A stretch of DNA of 64,000 bases from NCBI GenBank assembly GCA_935421135.1, contig OW285188.1, positions 2,377,001 to 2,441,000 on the forward strand, given 5' to 3'. Positions 25,501 through 36,700 of this stretch are shown here, piece after piece; position 1 is the first letter of the stretch, and every line of letters starts with the position of its first letter. Made by a program: the position numbers and the translations under genes. The stretch comes from Bugulina stolonifera (lineage: Eukaryota; Bryozoa; Gymnolaemata; Cheilostomatida; Bugulidae). Below the pieces are notes generated by a model. The model ran no database searches and was not told the origin of the DNA. It worked only from the letters and a program-made list of their open reading frames with translations.

Positions 25501-28159
25501 CTGCTATAAATCTATAGCACCACTACTAATCAGTTTACCAACCATCCATCTTTTCCTTTGCAAATAATTACATGACACTTCAGAAGGATAATACTATTAG
25601 AATGGAGTATATTGTTGTTATTATTGTAGCTATTATACCCTCTCTCACTTTTGACACTTACAGCCATAATGTTACAGTCACCATAAAAATATTATTATAT
25701 ACATGCATGTATATGAATTATGGAGTATCAGTGTTTTATGGAGTAGGCTAGGTACTTGTACTTGTAAATGTAACTACTTGGAAAATATACTGTACTTGTA
25801 CTGTGGACAACAGCAGAAATTATTTGCGTAAAACAGTTTAGCAATTCTGCTAAATACTGAAACACTTTCCAATGGAAATTTTTAGTAAATTTGTCCATCG
25901 GTAAATTTTCTAAAATCTATGTTTAAGAAGTAAACTTGGCTAAGCTGTACGCTTATTCAGATTTAAATCTTATTTACATGCAGTATAAAACTGGTACTGA
26001 CTTCTACACAAGTGCAGTAGACCCACTTGCAGGCTTACAAGCAAAGCTTTTTCACAAAACCTGTTCCATGCTACCTACCAATTATATTCCAGCAAGTACT
26101 TGTTGCTTTTTCAAATATCCAACTATAGCAATGTTCTATCCATCCCAGTAATTACAATGTATATAGATCAGTTTGAATTTGGAAGCAGAATTTGATTACA
26201 ATGAAAATGATTAGCCAATTTGTCATTCCTAAATTCATCAACAGTATCTGCTTTTAGGGTACATATATGCATGTGCATATGTGAAACAAGCTGCACATGT
26301 ATATAGACCTATATACATGAATACATAAGAACACATGATTATTGTAGATAAACTACACGTGTATAATCGTGATGCGGGTATAATTTTTATGCGTGTAAGT
26401 AGCCTTATCATTATATCATTAACATGGTCTATGGAGACCAATGATATTAATCATATTTATTCAATATAATTTATGTAGTAATAGCCCACTGGACAAGTAT
26501 ATTGGAAGCCATAGGCTATTATGCACATGTAATATTATAGTTGTGTATTACATGCCAACAGTTTCTTATTCCTATATTTGTTGTATTGTAAAAGATAGTC
26601 AAGGTGCTTAACAACACACTACATATGCTGTATATTCATTTAATATTATTCATGTAGCCAACAGCAATGGACCCAGAGATGGCAAATGCCAGCACAGGAT
26701 ATTACTATAATTATAATGAATATAAACACTAAATTTTGCAGTGTGGATTAACTTTGCTTGTATTTCCACAGTTTGGGGATGTTGACAGATGAAGCAGCAT
26801 GTCAGATTGGTAGTAAAAATAGAGGCCTAGGAGCAGACAAGTACACACGACAAACAAACCAATCTCACTAATGCAGGAACTAAGTGATGAATAGTGAAGA
26901 CATGTGCAGAGCAGATTTTAATAAGCTGGTGATGATACAATAAACTCTCTTTTCATAAGCAGAGCTGACCTACCAAATACATTTGGCTGCCAAGCTCCCC
27001 ACTAAATACTTCGCTGTTGGGTTCTTAGCATGTTATCTTTGACAAAAACGATATCAGCGGAACTCAGTAAGCAGAGCTAAGAAGTAGGATTATTGAAACC
27101 TGGACATACAACAGATAACTACATGTCAGATGAATGCAATCTGATTTTTCAAAAACTGCCCAGCATAGATGGTTCCTAACCCCTAGGTATTAGTCTGCAG
27201 GAAAGGCAACAATAAACAGTCATTCATAGGAGGGAATGACAAACGCTTGGATACCGTATAGCTGCTATCTATATTGGTAGTTGACAGTTAGTAGTGGGGC
27301 GCGGTCATTAGTTAACAGCATTAGGCCTAATGCACAACCTGAACGAGATTAGAAGAGGAGATTATCTTCTCTTGGAATTACCAACACTGTGACACTAAAG
27401 AGTTCCAATGTAACATACATGTACATGTAAATAGAAATAACTTTCACAATATTATCTCTGTACAGTCCTCCTAACTGGGATTAGGTAGTTCATATGCATC
27501 ATGCAGCCTAAAACTCAGTGGAAACTAAATAGCATGAAACCTTCTAGTATCTGCTGGGTTATTAAGTGTCAGCCTAATAAGTTTATTATCAAACCTCTAC
27601 ATATCAACCACTAGTCACCTCCAATACATGTTAGTTAATTGCTAACGAAAGGTCATGTTACCGATTTTCAGTTTTCGTCAAGAATACACAAAATATAGAT
27701 TGCAATAGCCAGCAGTATACTCATCATTAGTAAAAAGTGACAAAAGACTATGTTTTCCTGTGAACAGAGCCACCACTGACCCCTTCAAAATTTTAACGCT
27801 TATAAGTTCCAAGAAGTACTAACTCCGTAGAGCTAATACTAATTGTAACCAATGGCTGGCAACATAAATGTTTACACTTAGCTATTATATTATGTTTCTA
27901 AACATGTATAAGTAGAGACAAAAATATTAATTTCAAAATCAATAGCAAGGAAAATCTATTAATAGAAAGAGATATCAGGTAATAAAATGATAAAAGCTAA
28001 ATTTCACGAAAGAAATTCATAGAATCAATATTAATATTATCATACTGGTTATATTGCTTTCAGAAAAGAAACCTAGTTAGCTTCAAAATGCATCATCCTA
28101 TGATCGTCAGGACTAACTGATTTTTCAAATGGAGTTTATTACAGTCATACATGTTACAA
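22549..28159. other. Large intergenic region upstream of TOB; no gene recognised
   Basis: Six kilobases without a recognisable coding exon on either strand. The first few hundred bases upstream of 22548 should contain the TOB promoter and 5' leader. Notable details are a poly-G run near 25240 and scattered TACATGTA palindromes. Reading frames such as 23730-23918 and 25936-26151 look random in composition. Confidence 0.4.
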
Positions 28160-29589
28160 CATGCTCATAATTCAGTTTTGGCAACATGTAATTGATACAC
28201 AACAAGGTTGGCTATAAGTTTTAACTGAATCAAACAAGATAGCTTCGTTTTATGCTGATGTTTGAGAACACAATGACACTCTGTGATGCAGCCTTGTTGA
28301 CATGAGCAAATGGCACACTTTTTGAGTGCAAAACAAGAACCCAAGATGAAGATCAACACGGGCTGACCCTTGGTTACTAAAACCGATGCAACTGACTCAA
28401 CTCTCTGCTCCATGGAGTGCTAGTAGGGGGTACAAATAGAAAATGGGTGACACTGGTTGAGCTCTGGCTGGGGGTACTAACATGATAGCATTCTCAGAAG
28501 AAGTCGATCTAAGCCACTTGACTTGTTGTCTCGGGGGAGTATAGAGCGGGTCGGGACCAAGAGGAGAACTAGGTTCAGAACAGCATAATCCGATTAAGGC
28601 TAGTTCTAAGTCACACTCACTCTCACCTGTATAAATAGTAAACACGTTCTCTGGTCCGAGTGCTGTGTTCTCTGGTCCATGTGCTGCTAGTGCTGAGGAA
28701 TTGGGATCTGCTCTTGTTGCTGCTGTACTGTGAGGAATGTTCCTCTTGCAAGGGTTGGAGATTAGAATGATGAAGATGTCAAAATTTTGCTCACTTACAT
28801 ACCTTTCAGTAGACGACAGAACCCTGATGAGTGTTCTGATCATTCTTTCAACTTCATTCACTGGGTTAATTGCTGACCACATTCTTGTATTGTTTCCGGA
28901 TTGTCAGCTGGCCACATACTTGTCCTAGCTGACCAAAATTTGGCCTGAAGTTTCATCAGGTGATGTGACCTTTGTCTGAAACTGTAGAGAACCCCTGTTT
29001 TCCACGGCCAATGCGCTGTGTCAGCTGAAACTGGCCGGTCTTGTTTGGACTTACATGTAGGTAGAAACAATTCCGGGCTACTTGCCTTCGGTCTCCGTGA
29101 TGGGCTTGACTCATCTCCAAAGTTGGTTGGCTTGTCGAACTTTTAGATTTGTCTCTATTCTATTCGGTCAGCATTTATGCTGTCCCCTTGATGAGGAGCA
29201 ATGTCATCCCTCATTCGCCATTCCTGGGTTTTAATATCATCTCCTTCCGTCTGGGAATCCGGTGTTCCTTCAACACTGACTTCACAGGAATCTTTATTTT
29301 GGCTGCTAGATTTTCCCCACTCAGTCCACTGGCTCATGGTGTCACGGGCTGGATTCAGTATCGATCTTCATGATCCATCAGTCCTCTTCAGTACAGATCT
29401 CTGCCACTCTGCACTATATTTCACAGCTATGTTTTACCAAGCAAGGCATGCCTATTACTCCAAATTCAGGTAGGCGGCTGATCATGAAGATCTTGACACT
29501 CAGGTTACGTCTGATTGATATCTCAACTCGAAATATGGAATGAAACAGTCAGTCAAGGTTCCATATGACTGGTGAACTTATAGTACCTC

Positions 29590-29850
29590 TTATTTGGGTA
29601 TTGTATAATGTATTTTTAGCAAGGAATTTATCTTTGAGCAGTCAGAGACTTGTTTCAAATCCATGAAAATACCAGTCTCTGACTGGGGTTTGAACCCGGG
29701 GCCTCTACGGGACCTAATCGCCTAGCACAGTGAACAGAACATGCTACCACTACACCAGCTAAGCAACCTTAAAAAGGAAGCTTCACTGATGAGCAGTAGA
29801 CATGCTCTGAGCGAACTGCACACGAGGGCACTCTTCTTATTATGGCCACC
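29590..29850 (-). mobile_element. tRNA-derived SINE, family A, copy 2
   Basis: Reverse-complement copy of the SINE at 11233-11450. It has the same A box (CTACACCAGC on this strand), B box (GGTTTGAACCC), lead sequence (GCACACGAGG) and 3' hairpin. The hairpin arms are CAGTCAGAGACT (29639-29650) and AGTCTCTGACTG (29674-29685). The tail continues to a GTATTGTATAATGTATTTTT segment near 29600. Confidence 0.85.
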
Positions 29851-29865
29851 TTGCGCCTTACTGAA

Positions 29866-29990
29866 TGTTAGGGGGTTTGGCCATTTTCTATATATTGTAT
29901 AATGTATTTTTAGCAAGGAATTTATCTTTGAGCAGTCAGAGACTTGTTTCAAATCCATGAAAATACCACTCCCTGACTGGAGTTTGGGTA
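29866..29990 (-). mobile_element. Partial SINE family A copy 3 (tail only), in tandem with copy 2
   Basis: The 100-base tail (ATTGTATAATGTATTTTTAG to ATGAAAATACCA) repeats that of copy 2 almost exactly and stops within the hairpin region at GACTGGAGTTTGGG. Both lie between the two protease-like parts of the LTR element. Confidence 0.75.
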
Positions 29991-30433
29991 TGTTCAACTT
30001 ACTGGGGTTATTTGGGTATGTTCAACTTAACCAGTATCAGCCAGTATCCACAAGCATTTGGGCTGTGTGTCCATTTACATTCCCTGCAAGATAAAGGCTA
30101 GATTCATGCGGCTCCCTGTACAAAGGTGTTGGGGTGGTCCAAGTTTGCGAAATTTGTTCTATGAACCAGATTCCGCATAGAGACTTGACCAGAACTATGT
30201 TACCAGGTTCAGAGTGAATGGCCCGAGCGGAACTGCTGCATGGAGAATCCCACTTCTCCATGACAACCAAACCGCGGAGTCTTAAACACGGCTAGACTGG
30301 GCCGAGGTTCAAACATGAACCTCTCTAGTACTTCTACAAGACGATCCATCTCGGATCTGCTTGTTCTCCCACTTCTCCGGGCAGTAACTCTGGTCATCTT
30401 AAAGGTTCCATTTGATTCCACTGCTGCCACCAG

Positions 30434-31233
30434 TGTTGTATCCGGCGAGGTAGCTGAGGCGTGTCAGACTGGATAGCTAAAGCGCAGCCGTACAACATAC
30501 AGGCCAGAGTACTAGGGACAAGGGTCAGAACCGGCTAACCAAGCATAAGCTAGGGAACAAGTCCAACCAACAGCCCAGCACATGATGAGGAGTGTGTGAC
30601 AACCCCCGGGAAGCCGGCAAGGTCGGAGTCATGCAAGACCCAGCCGTGTGGGACGATTCCTATAGCTAGACTGGGCTAGCAGAAGCAGTACCGACGGCTG
30701 TAAGGAGGGGTTGGAGTGCTCGATTCTGAGAACAGTCATAGGACTGTACTTGGGAAGACCCACGGCTAGGGGAGAATGCCTGATACCCGACTGATAGCAG
30801 TAAACAGTAAGAGACTGTATAGTTCAATTAGTATGAGTATTTTATTGAACAACAGTCTACAGACACCTGAAATGAGAATGTATAATTGTGCTCTTTATAT
30901 AGGAAAATCAGTCTCGGACCGAGGTCAAAAGGTCTGAGTCACAAGACATACAAAATGGCCTTCGGGTACAAAAAGGTACTGTTGCACATCAGACCAACGG
31001 GAGCTATTAAAGCACGATGAAAATAGAGAATATAGTGATCAAGGTATGTAGTAACAGCCAAAAGCATGTAGGTTAACAAAAGGCATGCAAGAAGAGATAA
31101 CCAAAGGGGAACCATATAGTTCAAACTGCAATCCATTCGAGTTAAGGCAAGATAACGCAATAAGGAGGACTTTTATGTTAGGTTACTTAGAGCTATAGTC
31201 AATCGGGAAGCAATGCCAGCTCAGGACACAACA
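30434..31233 (-). mobile_element. Complete LTR (800 bp) of the Ty3/gypsy-like element
   Basis: Read on the minus strand, the segment starts TGTTGTGTCC and ends GGATACAACA, a TG...CA pair with short inverted ends. Inside are TATATAAAGAGC (TATA box, near 30895) and AATAAA (at 30841-30846) in the correct order for the U3-R-U5 boundary. The primer-binding-site-like sequence follows at once. It is the 5' LTR of the remnant; no partner LTR is present in the window. Confidence 0.75.
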
Positions 31234-31462
31234 ATATTATCTATTGATGAGATTGATTCAATTCAGTTATGATATTTCGAAACGATTGGACATACTTAGG
31301 ACTAATACGGTAGAAAATTAAGTTTCAAGCTCAATCTAATCTTTAATGAGTATGAATCAGTAGAGCAGAGTTAAAGTATGGATTTAATTGTAAGTGTATA
31401 GCGCAAGTTTTGGTTTTAAGTATTCTATTTCAATTACTTACTAGCAAACGCTAGTCAATTAC

Positions 31463-32416
31463 ATGGCTGTAACTATCTAGGCGGCTGAGGCGGCCCTAGC
31501 CGCCTGAACTTTTTGTCAACAAAAATAAAAAATCAAGCTATTTTCTCAGTCATAGTTGGAAGGCGGTGCTACCCTGCCTCCAATAATATAAACATACTCT
31601 GATGAAAATGATGCTATTATGATGAATAATATGCCAAATGATGGTTTAGGAACTGAGTTTTTATCCTAATCAATTTATAATAAGGGTATTTCAGTAACCC
31701 ACCCACTGGTTTTCTCTGATTCTATTTGCCAGGGAAATAGGCTATACTAATTACTTTACAATGAGTGACTTGCTAGAGTAGTGACCATAGCAAATTTTAT
31801 TACCAGTTATTATAACAAAAATCGTGACTTCAGTCAATGGCCTGCTATTTATGTTGTAACAGTGTTAGCATTATCTTTGAAGACACTGAGGCACTACTTT
31901 TGTAATATCTGAAGCCATGTGCAAATGTCCTCAAACATTGCAAGGCAGATGGGTAAAAGTAATAGGTTGCTTCAATTTAAATGCCATCTGCTAAATTGTG
32001 CATATTCTTCAGGGTTTGGGAAACCTAGGATACCACTTTCCATTTCTATCTACCAACTAATTTCACATTATTTCCTCTCTTATCCATGTGTGTACATTCA
32101 TAGGCCTATATCATATAAAGGACTACAATGGTACTTCATGAGCAAGGAAAACAGAGAAGCACTTATTTGTAGTATGCTAATTTGCAGTTCACTATACACT
32201 ATTTTGTACTTTTGTACCATCACGTGTTGCCCAAATATAGGCTACAGGTCAAACACATCAAAATAGCCGTTTGCGTGTGCATTTTCCAAAAATTTCCCCC
32301 GGACCCCCCTCTATGTGGGAGGGCGCTTCAACGCCTCTCCCACACCCTCCCCGCGCCGCTACCTTTAGCCAGTCCAGCTCTGGCCGCCTCAACTTTATCA
32401 AGAAAGTTACCCCCCT
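31463..32416 (-). mobile_element. TIR element 'GCCGCC', copy 1 (954 bp)
   Basis: The ends are ATGGCTGTAACTATCT and, in reverse complement, AGGGGGGTAACTTTCT, an imperfect 16-bp terminal inverted repeat. Next to one end is a GC hairpin (GGCGGCCCTAGCCGCC). Next to the other is a GC-rich block with GGGGGGTCCGGGGG and GAGGGCG. The same architecture is seen in opposite orientation at 34152-35302. It has no long ORF, so it is non-autonomous. Confidence 0.65.
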
Positions 32417-32479
32417 GAATTTGAAAAATCCACTGAAATCAATCAAAATTAATTCGGAAATGGGAAAGAGGTCTATTTA

Positions 32480-32782
32480 TTTTACTGCCGCTAATCTATT
32501 TGGTGAGCATGCATGGGACCTACGGGGCCTCACCGGTGGAGTCTTTGCGAGGCGCCTGGCTGCTCGTCTCTGGGAGCTTGGCGCATAGTGGGTGGGCGCA
32601 GCATGTGTCCCTGGATGCGTGTGTCGGCCTTCTGTGGCTGGCGAACCTCTGGAACGGGGCTGTCACAACTCTAGTTTCGAACTATCTGATTAGCCCCATG
32701 TTTTATTACCTTTTATTACCTTATTTTAATATCACTACTGTTTAAAAATGATGACATAAACTAATAAATAAAAAAAAAAAAA
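32480..32782 (+). other. GC-rich island ending near a poly-A tract, origin unknown
   Basis: About 200 bases (32500-32690) are markedly GC-rich compared with the neighbours and run into AT-rich sequence and a poly-A run at 32767-32783. This looks like a retroposed 3' end, but I recognise no family. Confidence 0.35.
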
Positions 32783-33785
32783 AAATATTAATAATTATAG
32801 TCAATAGAATATCATATGAATAATTTATATAGAATAAATATAGCTTACGATATAATATACAATAGACAGCCTACTAAACTATATAATACTTGATAGTTAA
32901 TACAGCTACTCAAGCTACAATTATCACAGTGAATATGATTATGATAACTAACTCGGTATGAGTAAGTATGCATTAATATTTTATTAATAATCATTATTAT
33001 TATTATTATCATATTAATTTATTTAATTATGATTATATTTATTTATCAACAAAAAAAAATAATTATTTTGTAATATAATATTATAGAATCACCAGTATAA
33101 TAATATAATCATAATGCAATCTAATGGATATTTTTTATTTTATTACTATTAGGCCTAATTAACTATAACTATTTCTATTAATAGTAATACGTTACTTACT
33201 AGAACTTCAACTTTAACTTACAATTTATTTATGCAACTATAAACTATACTAATACTTATACTATTAATTTTCAGAGTTTTATTTGGCCAGATTCAATTCC
33301 AGATTAGTATCAATTAAAATAATGTAAAGGATAATATAATTCTGTTTGGAAATAGAACACTATTAATTCAACAATATTGCGATTGCTATACCAGGTGAAC
33401 AAAAGCTCATTCAAGACGCGAGTCGTAATGTGTTAGCGTGAAGCGTCAGCTGTTGAAATATGTTTTCCACTCGTGAAACATAGCAAAAGTCCGCGGCTTG
33501 TGACATCATTACAGCAGGTCGCCCAAACTATCGTTCATTACATTATGTGCGATTGTACTTTACCGTGTAATGTACGGGAAATCCACCCTTAAGTAGGCGT
33601 TGCTAAAAAAAGACAACTGACAACCAATGAAAACGCTGTGTGTCTACAATTGCTGTTGTTATGGCACACGAATATCACGTGAACAACTGTAAATATGGTC
33701 GAAAGTTCAACATCATTCATAGCAAAAGGTACTTTGATCATAGAATTCGGCATCAAATACAAAAACATCTCTGTCCAATTTCAAG

Positions 33786-36700
33786 ATGTCCAATACATTT
33801 TATGATGGTGGCAGAGTATTAGCTCTGGCATTGAGAGAACAGGTATAAGACAGCTTAATTTGTTTTGCAAACTTAAAAAACTTTTTTTCTATTACTAACT
33901 ACTATCTATGGTGGTTGGTAACAATTATAATATTATAATTGTTATTCTAATAATACACATGCTCAGTGTTCGAAGTGTGGTTATACGGGAGTATACGGTG
34001 TGTACCCACCTCAATTTTAGTGGTTACACTGCATACAGTATAACCACTAAAATTGAAAACCTCATTTTAATAGCTAGTTTTCCCCATACAGTCACTGTGG
34101 ACCTTATAGTGTAGTAGTAGAGTCATAGTGCTTGACTATCATTCATGGGGTAGGGGCGTAACTTTTGAAAAATTTTTGGGGTGGCTAAAAGGCGGGTGTT
34201 GATGCGGGCCAACGGCCCGCCCGAGAGCGGGGTGGGTGCGGGAGGGGCGCAGCGCCCTCCCGCAAGGGGGGTCCGGGGGTCTCCCCCGGAAAAAAATTGG
34301 AAAAGTACTATCTAGATATGCAATTTTGGGACCCATATGGTGTAAAATTACTGCTCAAAATAATTGGATATTATGTGTGTTAGTAGTACTATTGCCATCA
34401 AAGTAGCAAAAACTAGAACAACATACATTTTTTTATGCTGTGATACATTTGGATAAGACTAAACTGAGCTTTTCATAAACAGATAAACACTTAAACTGCT
34501 GACCAGGCTACTCCTTGCTATAACTATAACTATAACTATTATGAAACAAAATAACAATTCAATAAGGGAACAAAAAAATAATAAAAGGGTAAATCTGGTA
34601 ATACTAACCCCAAAAGATCTTGTGTTTTCATTTTCAAAAATATATTTTCCTACACTAACACTGACAAGGATTAGAATAGAAATGGAATTAATTATTATAT
34701 TAATTTTATTATATTATTAAATGATTTGATATTTAATTTTCTTTTTATTAATATCAAAATCTCACTCGTATAACCACCAAATCTAACAATGAGCTCTGCT
34801 CACATACTATTAATCAACTTGGAAGCCTATATAATGTTCATTTTTCTATTGGAGGCCATGGGCTGAGGTTGTAAAGAAGTAAGTAAAACTTAAAAAGTTG
34901 TGCCTTATTCAGTCTCTTCGGAAAATTCCAAGTTGTGTAGTCTGAGATTAGTGCAGTCCCTACAGTCGGCTTAGCTTTATATTTTATATATTTAATTGCA
35001 ATTATCAGTAGCTACAAGCCTAGGGCTAATCGCCCTGATTGTTGATACTGATTGGCTATTTCTAGCAATCCGATAATTTGATTGGGTTGTGGAGAAAGTA
35101 GCGTGTCGCATAAACTATATTCTATGCTACATCCTTCGAAATGTGTAGTAAGAAAAACTCTTCGCCGCAGTCATAGGAGAAGATAACTCTATGGCCGCCG
35201 TAGAGTTGATACCCCTGAAATCAAAAACACCATTTTTGGTCCACTTTGTTTTGAAATTTAGGGGCGGCCATGCCGCTCTGCTGCCCCTAAAATTACGGCC
35301 CTGTAGGGATAGGGTTCAAATCTCACCAGAGCATAATTTTTTCTTCATTTTAGTACTTCACTAATTTCTTAGCTATGCAATACTAATCTGAAAGATTGCA
35401 TGCACCGTGTACCCACCTTATTTGTTCCACTTTGAACACTGCACAGGCCTCAAGGTGTTTCATATTTTATGCGATTTCAATTTGAACATTTACTACACTC
35501 AACACTTTTGCTAATGCTTATACTGCACTGTACCATAGTAATAGCCAGTGATAGTGCAGTGTGAGGTGACAGTCAGTGTCTAGTTTAAGCAAAACAACAC
35601 AGCTCCAACATGCAGTTAGACTAGTTTTTAACAGTACAGTTTAAATAAAGTTAACTATTTCATTTACTCATCATCACATACTGTTTGAATTTCAATCATC
35701 AATTGCCAACCTAGCCGCCTCTCATAGCATGGGTGCAAAATAAAGATGGTCCGAGAGAGAGACCTAAGAGTGTCTGGCCTCTAGTTGAAGATTTTTTATC
35801 AAATACATTAAGTTTGCCCATTCCCTTTTCTTATAAAGCAGTTTTCATCAACATCACAGTTTGCATCATGTGTTTTAATCACTGCTTCATTTCTACGACA
35901 CTGATGAGCTCTCCCTGAATTGGGGTTTTTACATTTGTAAATTTGATATATAGGCTATGCACTTTGCATATGTTTGAACCGATGATTTATATTTTAGGGT
36001 ATAGAGTATGCCTTTGGAATTGTCGGTTTTCCGGTCATCGAACTCGGTTCTACTCTTCAGGATGTTGGTATAAAGTTTATCGGAATGCGTAATGAGCAAG
36101 CGGTAAGATTAGCTAATCAATCTTGGTTATGTTAGCATTAGCTTATGCTTAGAAATTTAGAAAATCATGTCTTATATATTTCATGTTTAACTGCTACTTT
36201 TAGGCAAGTTATGCTGCAAGTGCCATCGGATATATAACAGGAAGGTAAGAATATTCTAGACAAACTCATAGACGTTGCAGAATATTTTTGTATTTTTACC
36301 ATTTCTTTCATCTATAAACAGTAAGTAAGGAGCGCTGTATGCAGATGAGGCGTTGAGGGCTATTTTCAGGTCATACAGTGAACTGCCATTAAACTTGTTT
36401 GAAATAATTCTTCACTTACCAATAGATGGTCAACTCCATACTTTTGAACAGATTACTCCTGACAGTGGAACAGTTATAGGTTCCACGAGTGCTTTCAGAG
36501 TACAGAGATTCCTGCATAAAAGTTCAGTCAGCGAGTGTGACGCGAACCTGCAAACTATCTGATTCTCTGGTTGCTATTACTGTGGATGGATTTCAAAACT
36601 CCTCTAGTTATCCTGTCTAAAACTAGTGTAGAAGGCTTCCAATATTGTTAATGAAATTCATGGTCTAGCTGCATTTTACTAAATTTTTTATATTGTGCTA

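Larger units (their letters stand above)
28160..30433 (-). mobile_element. Degraded internal region of a Ty3/gypsy-like LTR retrotransposon
   Basis: Minus strand, directly downstream of the LTR at 30434-31233. It begins CTGGTGGCAGCAGTGG, in the primer-binding-site position and of the kind common in Ty3/gypsy elements. A short Gag-like frame starts near 30400 (MTRVTARRSGRTSRSEMDRL). Near 30060 comes VNGHTAQMLVDTG, with the aspartic-protease active site DTG. Only about 370 bases separate these, so most of Gag is missing. Protease-like sequence seems to resume at about 29540 (GVIGMPCLVKHSCEI) after the SINE copies at 29590-30000. Farther on (28165-29340) there are coding-like but unassigned frames with stops. 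No reverse transcriptase, integrase or second LTR was found. A dead, internally deleted copy. Confidence 0.65.

Noticed and set aside
36353..36562. 70-codon frame in HACL1 intron 3
   Set aside because: No family signature. HACL1 joins correctly without it, although it could be an unidentified repeat fragment.
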